Shown here piece by piece: positions 1 through 12,405 of a stretch of DNA of 64,000 nt. Each line of letters starts with the position of its first letter. Position 1 is the stretch's first letter. The stretch is from NCBI GenBank assembly GCA_030549335.1, contig CM060198.1, positions 63,219,378 to 63,283,377 on the forward strand, written 5' to 3'. The DNA comes from Pontederia crassipes. Lineage: Eukaryota > Streptophyta > Magnoliopsida > Commelinales > Pontederiaceae. The notes beneath the pieces are model-generated. The model ran no database searches and was not told the DNA's origin. It saw only the letters and a program-made list of their open reading frames with translations. The position numbers and the translations under genes are program-made.

Positions 1-53
1 TGTAGCCGACCCCACCTAGTGGGATAAGGCTTTGTTGTTGTTTGTTGTTGTTG
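1..53 (+). mobile_element. 3' end of a SINE (Au-SINE/RTE-tail type)
   Basis: The window opens inside a short retroposon. It shows the terminal GTAGCCGACCCCACCTAGTG block followed by a TTG-repeat tail, matching the 3' ends of the fuller copies at 970-1158, 6364-6555 and 31189-31389. The 5' part lies outside the window. It sits in the intron before the first visible exon of the RUS4-like gene. Confidence 0.85.
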
Positions 54-104
54 TATGTATGCAATCATTACTAACTTTATTATCTTATTGCAATATTTTG
101 TTAG

Positions 105-3100
105 GCTGTTGGTCTCGATCCCGTCTCTGGAACTAGTTCTGCCGCCTATGCTGCATCAATAAGGTAACTTACAACATAAATTTAGAACTTCCTTTTTATG
201 CTTTTGAGAGCATCCTCTCTTTGTTTATAAATTATAATCAAAATCATGATTCATGAAAATATTCATAAAACCTTACTATTACCATGAATTGCATAGTTGA
301 ATTTGATATAGAACACCTAATGTGATGCACAACTGCTATCAATGAACGTAATTAACAGTCTTGCAGTTTCCACGTATAAGCTATCAGCTTCAATCATCTT
401 GTTACAATGGAAACTTCAATTTAGTGTTGTTCAACTTGCCTTGCATCACACTTACCGTTAAAATATATAATGAGATTAAACTCTTGAAATGAAGGCTTTC
501 ACTTCCTTCATAGGTTACTCAAACATAATTCTAGGTGAAAATTATTCCATAATATCACAAATAATATAGAATACATTTACAGAAAATTCTAACAACCTAG
601 ATTATAATCTATCATTGTCTCTTCATATTTTGTAGAACGTTCAGATTCACTGGCAAGCCTTTTCAAAAAAAAAAAAAAAGATTCACTAGCAAGTTATTCA
701 TACAGATGTCTCCATTTCTGAGCATGCCTTTTGCTTTTTTATGATTCATTTGGTCCCAACCCAATGGATGTATATTTAGGGGAGAGGTGCCATGTTGTGG
801 CTAAATTACTTAGTTAATTTTTCTCTTCGTCCTAATATTATGATCCACTAATGAAATTTAGTGGTTGCAACCTGGTAACCCTTCTTTGCTCTTTATCGAG
901 AAAATAACTTGCGCTTGAAAGTTCAATTAGAAGGACAAAGTCTGACATTTTCTTTTAAAATTTGAGTTTAAAACAACAACAACAACAACAAAGCCTTATC
1001 CCACTAGGTGGGGTCGGCTACATGGATCATACGACGTCATTCCGTATTCGTTGATCCATGTTCATAAGATTCGACATGATTTTATGCTGGCTGTCGGGGC
1101 CTAACACAACCCTCCTCCTTTATCCGGGCTTGGGACCGGCTATAAAATATAGGCGGAGTTAAAATTTGAGTTTGATCCTCATAAAATAATACATTTAGAA
1201 AAAGGGTAAAAAGAATGTATAACGTAGTTTTGTGCTGTAATTTATAGCTCCAATGTAGTCTACGTGTGAACTACATTGAGCATGTTTTCTTTATGGAGCA
1301 TATTGTACACATGGACCCGGTCCAAATGATGCATACACTATATACTCATGGACCCCTTAAAAAATTATGAATGCATTATTTATTACTGTTGAGAAAAATG
1401 TTCTCTTATTACTTGACCAAACAGTGCCACCTATTTATAATCAGGGTAGGCAATACAAAAAAAGAGAATATTACTTCAGAAAATCAGGGATATTATCCCA
1501 AAATATCTGAGATATTATCCCAAGAAATCTGGGGTACTAATCCTAACTAATATTACAAGGATATGTGAAGATATGAAAAGATATGGAAAGATATGAAGGG
1601 ATATGCAAATCATATCGCAACACCCCCCCTCAAGCTGGAGCATAAATATAATTTAGGCTCAGCTTGGAACATATAATCAGGAGTTTCTTCTTGGGAAGTG
1701 CTTTGGTAAAGATGTCAGCTAGTTGATCTTCAGTGGCCAAGTGTGGAGTGGATATCTTCTTAGTTGTAATAGCATCACGAATGAAGTGACAGTCCACTTC
1801 TATGTGTTTAGTCCTCTCATGAAACACAGGATTGTTTGCAATAAATATTGCAGCCTTGTTATCACAATACATAGGTACTGGAGAAGTAACAGAAATTTCA
1901 AAATCATGTAGAAGAGAGATGACCCATAAGAGTTCACATGTAGTATGAGCCATTGCCTTATATTCTGACTCAGCGCTAGAGCGTGAGACCACATCTTGTT
2001 TCTTGCTGCGCCATGTTACTAGATTTCCACCAACATAAGTACAATAACCAGTGGTTGATCTTCTATCTTCATGAGCCTCGGTATAATCTGCATCAGAATA
2101 ACCCCACACTTTTAAATGTCCATGATTTTTTTATGTGAAGACCTTTCCCAGGAGAGGCTTTTAGATATCGTAAAACCTGACATACACCTGCCCAATGTAT
2201 ACTTCACGTGGTTCTTGCATAAATTGGCTTAGGCGACCAACGGCACAAGAAATATCAGGCCGAGTTACAGTGAAATACAGAAGTTTACCAACCATAGCTC
2301 TATATCTAGTGACATCTTCTAGAATAGGACTGTTCAAATCAGCTAGAGGTAGTTGTGGATCCATAGGAATGGTGGCTATGTTACAGCTCATCATACCAGC
2401 TTCCTTTAATAGGTCCAAGACATATTTTCTTTGAGAGAGAATGAATCCATCGTCAAACTGATTTACTTCAATGCCTAAGAAGTATTTTATTAGACCAAGA
2501 TCTTTGGTCACAAACTGAGATTGCAGAAACTTCTTTGCTGCCAAAATACCGTCAGTGTCACTACCAGATATTAAAATATCATCTACATAAACTATGAGGA
2601 TGATTGAACCTTTAGAAGTATGTAAAGAGAATGCTGAATGGTCTGAAGAGGATCGACTAAAGTCATATTCTTCAATAGCTCTGTTGAATTTTTCAAATCA
2701 TGTTCTTGGGCTTTGTTTGAGCCCATAGATTGTTTTCTTCAACTTGCAAACCTTTGAACACTCCCCCTGAGTAACATACTCAGGTGGCTGTTCCATGTAA
2801 ACTTCTTCAGTAAGATCACCATATAAGAAAGCGTTTTTAACATCAAGCTGGTGAACTTGCCATCCAGAGTTGACAGCAACAGAAAGTAAAATTCGAACCG
2901 AATTAAGGCAAGCAACTGGTGAGAAAGTTTCAAAATAATCTACTCCATAAGTCTGGGTGTAACTTTTGGCTACTACACGAGCCTTGTAACGATCAACCAT
3001 CCCATCAGGAAGATACTTGAGGGTGACCACCGACAACCAACTAGTGTTGCATCAGTTGGGAGGTCTACAAGTTCCAAAGTATCTCTAGATTGCAGAGCGA

Positions 3101-6100
3101 ACATCTCCTCGTCCATAGTAGTTTTCCAGCACGAATGGTGGAATGCCTTGGAATGGTTGCGGGGAATAAAAAGACTATCAAGAGAAGCTAAAAAAACTTT
3201 GACAGCAGGAGACAAATGATCAAAAGTCATAAAATTAGATAGAGGATATTTCACACAAGATCTAGTGCCCTTGCGATGTGCAATAGGAACATCTAGGTCA
3301 TGAGTTACCTGAGGAGGATCTCCTTCCAAAAAGTCAGGATTGTTTGGAGGATCACGTGATGGAATCGCGGAGAGTGGTTCATCATCAAGGTCCGGTGGAG
3401 GTTGTGGAGGTTGAGTATGTCGGCGGCTATAAACTCTCTGGGGCGGTGCAGGCGATGGAGGAGACTGTGGCTATTGTGGCTGTAGATCCTGTGATGGGTC
3501 AGGAATTGGAATTAGATGACTCTCATGGTTATCCGCAGAGTCCGAAAAGTGAGGTTTGTCTTCAAAAAAAGGTAACATCAACACTAACATAGGACCTGCG
3601 AGAAGTAGGATCATAGCACTTGTAAGCTTTATGAGTTCGCGAGTACCCTAAAAAGATGTACTTGATTGCTCGAGGAGTTAACTTATCAGTGTGAAAGAGG
3701 TGAACAAAACATTGACATCCGAAAACACGAGGAGGGACAGGAAACAAAGACTTTCCTGAGAAAAGGAAATGAAATGGAATTTGCCCATTGAGAACCGACG
3801 ATGAAGCTCGATTAATGAGATAACCCGCGGTGAGAACGGCATCTGGCCAATAGTTGGAGGGTACTTTCATATGGAAGAGGAGGGTGCGAGCAACATCCAG
3901 CAAGTGGCGAAGTTTTCGTTCAGCAACGTCATTTTGCTGAGATGTTTTTACACAGGAAGTTTGATGAATTACACCAACAGATTTAAAAAACGATGAAAGA
4001 TCGAAATTTACAAACTCAAGTCCATTGTCGCTGCGAAAGACTTTAATACAGGTAGAGAACTGGGTTTTTATTTCTGTAAAAAATTCTCGAATAATTCGAG
4101 GAGTTTCTATCTTATTTTGCAACATATAAACCCAAGTGACTCTAGAAAATCATCTACTAAAACCAAGAAATATTTGAAATGCCTATTGTTGGAAACTCGA
4201 CAAGGACCCCACAAATCAGTGAAAATGGACTTTCTTCTCGTTTGTCAAGACGAGGTGGAAAATAGTACGATGATGTTTTCCTATTTGACAAGCCTCACAC
4301 TCAAGAACCTCAGTACTTGAAATGTTAGGAAATTGTCGACGAAGAACAGTCAAACTGGGATGACCTAGGCGGTGATGGAGTTGTAGGGAAATGCTGGTAG
4401 TGTAGGCTGTGGGATTTTTGGTAGATGGCTGGAGATAATAGAGTCCATCACGTTCAAATCCTCCACCAATCTGTCTCATCGTTTGGAGATCCTGCAGAAC
4501 AAAAAAAGAGTCATAAAAAAGTGCTCGACAATTTAAGGACTTTGTTAGCTGACTGGTCGAAAGAAGGCTTAGAGAAAACTTTGGAGCATACAGAACATTA
4601 TCAAGGAAGAGGTCACAATTAATAGAAATTGTGCCAAGGCCAGTGACCGGAGAGAGAGAACCATCAGCAACTTTCACATTAAGTGGATTCGATAGAGATT
4701 TGGGGGGATGAGAAGAAAGAGGCATCATCTGTGATGTGTGAGGAGGCACCCAAATCGACAATTCAGTTAGATTGAGAACTAGTAGAGAGAGCAAGAGTAT
4801 TTGAATGATGCATTACAACAGCACCAGTTGACGGAGATGCAGATTCAATAATAGACAGAGAACGAAGGCGATCATATTCTTCTTTTGATATTAGAATATC
4901 CGACTCATTAGTAGTGGCAGCATGAACCTTTGGGTGATCAGTAGGATATCCAAACTTTTCCTAGCAACGGTCAGAGGGATGATTGAATCGATGACAGTGG
5001 TCACAAAAGAATTTACCACGTCCTCCAGAGTCGTTTCCTCGTCCACGTCCACGGCCTTTGCCTTTGTCAGGGAAAAATCCTCTTCCTCTTCCACGTGTAG
5101 CAAGTGCAGATGCATTCGTATGAGGTGAGAAATCATCGATACGGGAGAGTCGAGCATAGATTTCTTCAGGGGTTGGAATAGTTTCCTGTGTCATCAACTG
5201 ATCCTTGACCGATTTATATTCAGGACTTAGACCAGAGAGAAACTGAACGGATCTAATTTGATCACGTTGTTCAGCCAACAATTTGATATCTGCAGAGAGA
5301 GACTGATAGATATCTTGCTCATTCCAGAGGTTAGTTAATGTTCCAAAATAATTTGCTAACGGCCGATCATTTTTCTTGCATGATTGAATTTCTTCAAGAA
5401 CCTTGTAAAGGCTAGATATATTGTTTTTATGAGAGTGAAGTTTTTGAAGTACCTCCCACATAGTCTTGGCTGACCTATAAACCATGACCTGTTTGGCAAC
5501 AGACTCGGTCATGCTATTGAGCATGGCAGAGGCGATCCAATCATTGTCAGCGTCCCAATCTTTTGGATGTTCTTCAGATTTGGTGAGGATATGCTTCTTC
5601 CTGTGGGACCCTACGTATCGCTCAAATGCCATGGACCAGAGGAGATAATTGGTACCATCAAGTTTGATATTGATACCGAATGGAGTGCTGAGGGTGGATT
5701 TAACACCAGAGTTGCTAGATGAAGCTTTCTGATCGGCCATGGTTGAGCATGATGGGTTCCACAGAGAAAAAGATCAAGCGTCGATCTTGAGAACTATGGA
5801 TCTAGGTCGGAATAGACCTGTCATCCATCTAGATTGAGGAGGGAAGGGAGTGGAATAAGGATCAGATCCTTACTGCTCTGATACCATGTTGAGAAAAATG
5901 TTTTCTCTTATTACTTGACCAAACACTAGTGCCACCTATTTATAATCAAGGTAAGCAATACAAGAAGGGAGAATATTACTCCAGAAAAACAGGGATATTA
6001 TCCTAAAATATCTGAGATACTATCCCAAGAAATCTAGAATACTAATCATAACTAATATTATAAGGATATGCGAAGATATGGAAAGATATGAAGAAATATG

Positions 6101-8882
6101 CAAATCATATCGCAACAATTACATTATAGTACTCATGGCTTTGGTCACTCCTGACCTATGAGTATCCTCCATCTCTTATGGGATTAAAACAATTCAAATA
6201 AAGAAAATAATGCATTTTTTTTAACTAGTTGATATTGAGCATAATATATTCTAATATCCGATACCCCCAAACAAGTCACTACCTGGTTTTCAAAAGGGGT
6301 TTGTGAAATTTTATTATGAATTGCTTTGAGACAATTTCTTTTTATTTGTTAATTGTTAGCTAAACTCCGCCTATATTTTATAGCCGGTCCCAAGCCCGGA
6401 TAAAGGAGGAGGGTTGTGTTAGGCCCCGACAGCCAGCATAAAATCATGTCGAATCTTATGAACATGGATCAACGAATATAAGCGGAATGGCGTCGTATGA
6501 TCCATGTAGCCGACCCCACCTAGTGGGATAAGGCTTTGTTGTTGTTGTTGTTGTTGTTAATTGTTAACTAACTCCCAAAGTTCATTCAGTTTTAACCAAT
6601 CAATCCTTTTTTTTTCAGATGGGTATCGAAGGATGGCCTAGGAGCAATTGGTCGTTTATTTATTGGTACTAATACATTTTGGTTGGACTGAAGTGAAAAT
6701 ATAAAATTTTGTTACTGATTGATATTCTTTGTATTAGGTGGACGATTTGGGAATCTCTTCGATGATGACCCAAAGCAGTGGCGGATGTATGCGGATCTCA
6801 TTGGAAGTGCTGGAAGGTTTCTGATTTGGCTAATCATTCATAAATATTGTGGTTCGATTTCTATGTAATTGCACTAATGGAATTGATCACGCAGCATTTT
6901 CGAGTTAAGTACTCAGCTATATCCAGCATATTTTCTTCCACTTGCATCCTTGGGAAATCTTACTAAGGTATTAAAGCACACTATTTACTCTTTTATCATT
7001 TAATCTTAATATTTCATAATTACGTTTAATGTTAGGTTTTCTCATTTTCTGCAACATTTTTTTTGCGCTCATGTGAGAAACAAGTTTAGAAAGGAAAACC
7101 TTCTTTAGAAAAGCTTTTGTTGCCATTCCACATATTTCTACCAAAAAAGAACGTGTTACACACAGTAATACATCAAAGTAGGTATACTCATTTAGTGTTT
7201 ATGTTCATACGAAGGGAAGATCTCTATTAATGCACATTTCTTAGTTGCGACTTTGTTTTATGACATTTTGGTAACCTTCTACAGGCTATAGCAAGGGGCT
7301 TAAAGGACCCATCTTTCCGTGTGATTCAGAACCATTTTTCTGTTTCCGCGAATCTTGGAGAGGTCGCTGCTAAGGTACTAATCCAAATGTACAATAAAAG
7401 TAGATTAAAATATGAAAATTTTCTAATTGCAAACATAACTACTTGTTTTGTCTTGTTCAATGTTGCCTTGTGGTAAATCAGTAAGTGGTTCACTCTTGGT
7501 TATTTATATGATTAGTCATTTATTTTGTAATCCATTAGATAACTCTATGAGATCATAGAAAAAAGTTTCATTTTTTAAATGTAGTATGATGAATTTGTAC
7601 ATTGTGAGACTTGACTTTATGAAGGTTTTCCATTAGATAACTTGTATGAGATAGATCATAGAAAAAGTTTCACTTATCAAGTGTAGTCTGATGAATTTGT
7701 ACATTGTGAGACTTGTCTTTAAAAAGGTTATGGTGATTGCGCATGCAATCATAAAGAACAATGTCAGAATGGTAGTTAATCCCACAACTGAATGATAGAT
7801 ATGTTCATTAATTTGTATGTCAAGAACAAGAAAAGTGGAATCTTGATTCAATTTTAAAAATGTGATGCTTGACTGTTATTGCTGAATTATATTTCATGCA
7901 AAATCATAGTCTTTTACCTTTTGTATTTCAGGAGGAAGTTTGGGAAGTAGTGGCTCAACTATTTGGACTTGGAATAGGCATACTGATCTTAGTAATTAAT
8001 TGACCATAACTAATGAGTAAGTCGTGTTGATTCAGATTATTGTCCTATTTGCTAAGTTCAACAATGCAGGATATTCCAGGAATACAGAGATCATACGAGT
8101 TTTTGGTTTTGACATGGTTGGGCATTCGTCTTTTGCACCTTTGGCTACGCTATCAATCATTGTCAGCTCTCAAATTTGATACCGTAAGGCATTAAAATAC
8201 ATAAGCATGGTTTTGCTTTTTGAAAAGAAAATGCTACCATGTCATTTTTATTTCTCTTGCATTCATCTGGTATTTGCAAATGGCTGATTAGTAAAACTTG
8301 ATGTCAATTTTATTATGCTACTTTATCTCTTGTTCGTTTCTAAACAAGGCTTGATATTTCTGAGAACGGTGATTTAAACGTAACACAAAGTTCTGTAGCT
8401 TCTTCTCTTGTGTCCTATGTCGCATATAATTCTACAATTGTTTGTTTAAATAAGCTTTACTTTCTACAGTTACTTTGTTTCTTGAAATATGGAAGAGTAA
8501 CTTTTTCAATAAGCCATACTTTCTCTATTTACTTTGTTCCGTTAAGAGGAACTGGAAATTTTTATTTGATCTCTTTGTAGAACTAAAACCTTGAACAATA
8601 ATTTCCATTTTTCTTTGCAGATAAACCTGAAACGTGCTAGATTGCTTGTCAAATCACATGTTTTTTGCAATACAGTTCCTGGTACAGAGCGATACATATT
8701 TCATCATATTTCTATTTTTTGTTTTGATTCTTGAAGCACTTGAATTGATATATCAAAAATAGGGCCCACTGCTTGCAACAAGGAAGAAGACATTCTATTG
8801 TGGGAAAGATTCTCAAGTCCTCGAGTTATATTTAGTATGTCAATGCAGACAATGGTCGGTAGGGATATATCAAGTGCAATGG

Positions 8883-8926
<44 letters not shown>

Positions 8927-9602
8927 ACTCACTCACTCACACACACAGACAGTTTGTACTCTTTTGCTGCTGATGGTCTACACTAACGATTCTCAAGTAC
9001 GCTGTTAATGAATGTAAGACTGTGATAACAGTACAGGAAGTTTATTAGTTATTTGTTTGCTCATTTTGGAGTTAACGAGTGAACCTCTCAACAATGTTGG
9101 TACAAATATCAGTCTTACATACCGAGATGTCAACTACTTGAACGTACCTAAATGTCAACTACTTGAACTTTTAAACTATTTGCAACAGGTGAACAAGCTC
9201 TTATTGTTATATGCAAAGCAAAGTTACATCCTTTTTGTGAAGCAGCAAGAATCCAGTGATCTTACATTCTATGTTACATTTAAGGTTCCTCAACTGATAA
9301 CTATTCTACTTGTTTGTGTTTTACAGTTGTTTAACTTTTGGATCTGATTTTAGATGTATTGTTGACAGGTAGGTGCTACCAGCTTATCAGTATTGAAAAG
9401 CCTATGGCAGGCATATTGGATCTGCAAACACAATGAAAGGGGGTCAGACATCTTGACATGTCTTGAGGAAAGTCTCCATAATCTGGAAGATGGATTTACT
9501 GATTTCCTTCACCAGTTGGAAGGAGCCGGATGGGATGACAAACAAATCACCCTGAAGGTCCCCAAGGAACTTCTTTTTGATGAATCAGACACTTCATGGT
9601 GA
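105..9602 (+). CDS. RUS4: RUS4-like protein (DUF647, ROOT UV-B SENSITIVE family), 3' eleven exons
   Basis: Read by hand as eleven exons with GT-AG borders and consistent phase: 105-163, 6619-6665, 6738-6816, 6895-6967, 7285-7374, 7932-7991, 8070-8183, 8621-8681, 8763-8881, 9189-9284 and 9369-9602 (stop TGA). Together they give 343 residues of the C-terminal part; the start lies left of the window. The opening residues AVGLDPVSGTSSAAYAASIR, then WVSKDGLGAIGRL and FGNLFDDDPKQWR, are the DUF647 core. A C-terminal SLWQAYW block and a GAGWDDKQ segment follow, closest to the RUS4 branch as I remember it. RUS proteins are plant proteins of unclear biochemistry; RUS4 of Arabidopsis has been reported to affect anther and male fertility. 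The first visible intron (164-6618) is about ten times longer than the others because of inserted retroelements. Exon 9 is followed directly by a CT microsatellite. The last acceptor could also be read at 9371-9372, but only 9367-9368 keeps the frame. Confidence 0.88.
970..1158 (-). mobile_element. SINE (Au-SINE-like), complete, in RUS4-like intron
   Basis: In minus orientation it starts at the ACTCCGCCTATATTTTATAG end and finishes with GTAGCCGACCCCACC and a TTG-repeat tail. A perfect 15-bp target-site duplication, TTAAAATTTGAGTTT, lies at 955-969 and 1159-1173. The 5' end is the same as in the copies at 6364 and 31189, so this is a discrete short family and not random 5' truncation. The 3' end resembles RTE-type LINE tails. 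I see no clear pol III A/B boxes. Confidence 0.85.
1387..1622 (-). repeat. 3' LTR of the copia element
   Basis: 236-bp repeat with TG...CA ends matching 5887-6117. It carries one additional 10-bp GATATG-type unit near 1570-1590. The adjacent polypurine tract identifies it as the 3' LTR of the minus-strand element. Confidence 0.93.
1630..5740 (-). pseudogene. Broken copia gag-pol (gag, PR, IN, RT, RNase H)
   Basis: Gag starts at 5740 and runs as an open frame of 259 residues to a CX2CX4HX4C zinc knuckle, with an RGRGRG-rich linker before it. A TAG follows the last knuckle cysteine at about 4958-4960. Protease, near 4755-4780, has an in-frame TGA just before the active-site box, and the box reads D-L-G-A where the family has D-S/T-G-A. 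The HHCC integrase zinc domain is within 4216-4794. The integrase core, within 3562-4125, contains FRSDNGLEF and a QNDVAERK version of the usual QNGVAER. RT (2698-3036) has LDVKNAFLYGDL, and YVDD is at 2578-2589. RNase H (1630-2109) has SDADYTEAHEDRRSTTGYC and the SSAESEYKA box. The pieces lie in different frames, so no functional polyprotein can be made. Confidence 0.93.
5875..5886 (-). other. Primer-binding site of the copia element
   Basis: The minus strand reads TGGTATCAGAGC directly after the 5' LTR, complementary to the 3' end of plant initiator methionine tRNA. The same site type occurs in the LTR elements at 38388-47514 and upstream of 60009. Confidence 0.9.
5887..6117 (-). repeat. 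5' LTR of the copia element
   Basis: 231-bp repeat paired with 1387-1622; TG...CA ends, followed by the target duplication ATTAC. Confidence 0.93.
6364..6555 (+). mobile_element. SINE (Au-SINE-like), complete, in RUS4-like intron
   Basis: Same family as the copy at 970-1158 but in the opposite orientation. It starts ACTCCGCCTATATTTTATAG and ends in a TTG-repeat tail. Its target duplication is GTTAATTGTTAGCTAA at 6348-6363 and GTTAATTGTTAACTAA at 6556-6571, one mismatch. Confidence 0.85.
8886..8945 (+). repeat. (CT)n and (CACT)n microsatellite beside a splice donor
   Basis: About 37 bp of CT dinucleotides, then ACTC tetranucleotides, then a short CA run. It starts at intron position +5, directly after the donor GTAT of exon 8763-8881 in the RUS4-like gene. 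Confidence 0.95.
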
Positions 9603-11534
9603 GTAGATAGATCCTGATGAAATTGCGCAAGCATCTAACCCATTTCTGACCATACAAATCTGCAAACCTCCTAATTCTTTTTCTGAAAAAAAATCATCAA
9701 AAGATGACGACTCGGTCTTCACCAAAAAAAAAAAAAAAGAAAGATGACTCAGCACTGGGTAAAGTGATGTGCAGGGGTATCTTTTATCACATTGTTCATT
9801 CTTACATAGTTACATGAAGAAATTAATTAAATTATTAATACCAAGTTTATTTCTTGCACTTGGAAAAGTACAACATCTTTATATACAATTGATGATTTTC
9901 ATGTTATTCTGTTTTCTATTTACGTTGTCTAGACTACTAGGCTCGTTGTTTGAAAGTACAAAAAGAAGCTCATTTTTATTTTGGTTGAAGATAATTTGGC
10001 TGCAACTATTTTTGTCCATCCACGCGAATTTTTCCACCTCTATTAAGAAAATTTGGAAACATTTCAATTATGAATTCTAGTAATCTATTTAAAAAAAAAG
10101 GTGCAAAAATAAAGTAAATAATAGGATTGGTGAAAGAATGTTAATTTGCTACATAACCTTGGTTTTACACACAAGGAAAGTATATCCTTGAAATGACCGT
10201 CTAGGTATACTTTTTCTTTTCAAGTCAGTCATCAAACTTTATTTTATAAATAAATGTCATTGAAATTTTTTTAGTACCCTGACTAGTGAAGTCTTCGATG
10301 TTAATTCTGAAGGCTACTAATGAATCATTGCTATTAACACTGATCGAATCATCTGGAAGGTAAACTTGATTACCAGTTACGCCAACCATCATTAGATAAC
10401 ATTTGATATGTGATAAATAATTTACAAGTTAAAATGATAACATTTTCTCTCTGGTTCAATGTTGACATAAAAATGAATAAAATAATAACCAAATAACAAA
10501 AGTAAAACTGAAAAGGACAGTAGCCCCTTGAAAGTGGTGACCCTGACAAGGAACAATAACTCTAGTTCTTTGTCAAACTTTTTTAAAATTGAATCGGCAA
10601 TCCAAACGATCGACGAATTAGTCATCAATCGAGTTCCGTTGAATTAAATTATTTTTTATTAAAATAATATTATTATTTACTTCGAAAATGTACTATAAAT
10701 AAGAGTATCAAAGGTAAAAAAAATAATGAAATAAAATTTAATAAGAAATTTTTTATATGTTTAAATTAATCAAAATCAATAAGATATTTTTTCTATGTTT
10801 AATATATATTATTTATAATAATTAAAATTTTATCAACTTCTTATGTAGAAAATTTGTGAATAATGTTCACTTTTGTTTAAATTTTTTATTACTATCTTCC
10901 CACATTTTATTTTCAAATTCAAATTTGCCTTTCTTATTATTAGTTTCCTTTTTAAATCCATCTTATAATTAACTTTTCTTTGTTATATTTCCACATTTTG
11001 TTTTCAATTTAAAATTTACCTTTCTTATTATTGTTTTCCTTTTTCAAATTCATCCCATAATATCTACTTTATTATTTTATTTCTCCTTCCTATTCTCTGC
11101 TACTAAAATATCCTTTTCTTATTATTTTTTTCTCTATTCAAAATTTTTTTACTTTTTAAAAGAAACAAATTAAAAAGTTCAACTCCATTGTGGCCGGGTT
11201 GACCTAGTTAAATTCATTTTTTTTTTGGAAAAAACGATTTCTTATGCCAAATCGGATCAATGACGATGGTCAGTCACGAATTCTTTTACTTTTTTACTAA
11301 TTTTAAAGTTGCTGTGTAAGATGTCAAGTGAAATAAAAGATGGTGTTAAAATATTAATATTCCTTGATCGGCCAATCCATTTATAAGAAATCATAGTCAT
11401 TGGTTGTCTACTGTTGGATCGCACATTGGCCCAATAAAAAGATATTGGGGAACAAGAAGCTGCTCAGATGGGCCTCATGCAAGCATTTGGGCGGAAACCC
11501 AAATATTCAATCAATTGACGGATCATTTTTAAGG
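9603..11534. other. RUS4-like 3' flank and AT-rich intergenic DNA
   Basis: The 3' UTR of the RUS4-like gene must start here, but no single polyadenylation site stands out. From about 10640 the DNA is very AT-rich. Two diverged copies of a segment of about 90 bp (CACATTTT, then CTTATTATTAGTTTCC) lie near 10896-10985 and 10988-11075. I see no gene; the short open frames here lack recognisable content. Confidence 0.6.
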
Positions 11535-11542
11535 GTTAAAAT

Positions 11543-12092
11543 TATGGGTGAAAGTGGTTCCGATTAGTTCGATTTTTTAATCCAAAAAAATCATGCATCA
11601 TTTTTTAGTTCAGTTTTTTAAATAATAAAAATCATTATAAAATCATTTAGAAAAAAGAAAACCCACCCTCTAGTGGATGAATTTTTTTGGATGACTTTTT
11701 GGGCTCCTTTTTTTAATAAATAATATTTTCAAAAAATAAATAATAAATTAATATTAATATTAAACTTATTTAATTTTATAACTAAATATAGAATATAGTG
11801 TTAGAACTATTAACTTAGAGTTTCATAGTGTGATAGGAATATATTAAGCTATCTAAAAAATACACTAATAATAAAATAATTGATTACATCTAAATTAATT
11901 ATATAAATAAAAGCGGGCTCCATGGACCCCTACGATTTTTTTGGGTGGGGCCCTTATTTAAACGGGTCAGTTTTGTTTTATTTAAAAAACATCCTAAATT
12001 ATACTTGGTCTCTTAATTTTTAGTTTTTTTGAGTCGATTTTTTTTGGACTGGGTAGATTTTTTGGTCCGGTCGGGTTTTTCTTACACCCCTA
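11543..12092. mobile_element. hAT-type MITE, 550 bp
   Basis: Bounded by the perfect 8-bp target duplication GTTAAAAT at 11535-11542 and 12093-12100. It has short imperfect terminal inverted repeats: TATGGGTGAAAG on the left, and CTTACACCCCTA on the right, which is TAGGGGTGTAAG when reversed. It is AT-rich and has no coding region. Related copies are at 47660-48201 and, more decayed, at 34618-34985 and perhaps from 36064. An 8-bp duplication with TA-GGGTG ends fits hAT elements. Confidence 0.75.
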
Positions 12093-12405
12093 GTTAAAAT
12101 ATGTTTTTTTTAAATAATATTGTGGTGCACTAATCTTAACTAAAATATGTTTTTGAAAGGCTAAAAAATCAAGATATTTCCAATTCCACTTTCTACTAAG
12201 CATCATTTTATACTTGAGTTTCCTTGTAAGTGTATATTCCTTTGTATTAAAAAGAGGTTAATGATTGAGTACTTGACTATTTCAAAGAGATAGCTTATGA
12301 TCGGATCTCTAACTATATATTCGGATTCAAGGTTGTCAAAATCACGTCTTAGTACTTAAAATCGGCCAATTTTATTTTTCAATGTGGAATAACGAGTTAA
12401 CTCGG

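Larger units (their letters stand above)
1387..6117 (-). mobile_element. Ty1/copia LTR retrotransposon, full structure, decayed coding region
   Basis: Two LTRs beginning TGTTGAGAAAAATG and ending CATATCGCAACA lie at 1387-1622 and 5887-6117. The element is bounded by the 5-bp target duplication ATTAC at 1382-1386 and 6118-6122. On the minus strand the primer-binding site TGGTATCAGAGC (5875-5886, initiator-Met tRNA type) follows the 5' LTR. A GAGGGGGGG polypurine tract sits next to the 3' LTR at about 1623-1632. The order gag, protease, integrase, reverse transcriptase, RNase H is that of copia. By hand alignment the LTRs differ at about 17 sites plus small indels, including one extra GATATG-type 10-mer, so the insertion is not recent. 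It lies antisense inside an intron of the RUS4-like gene. Confidence 0.95.
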
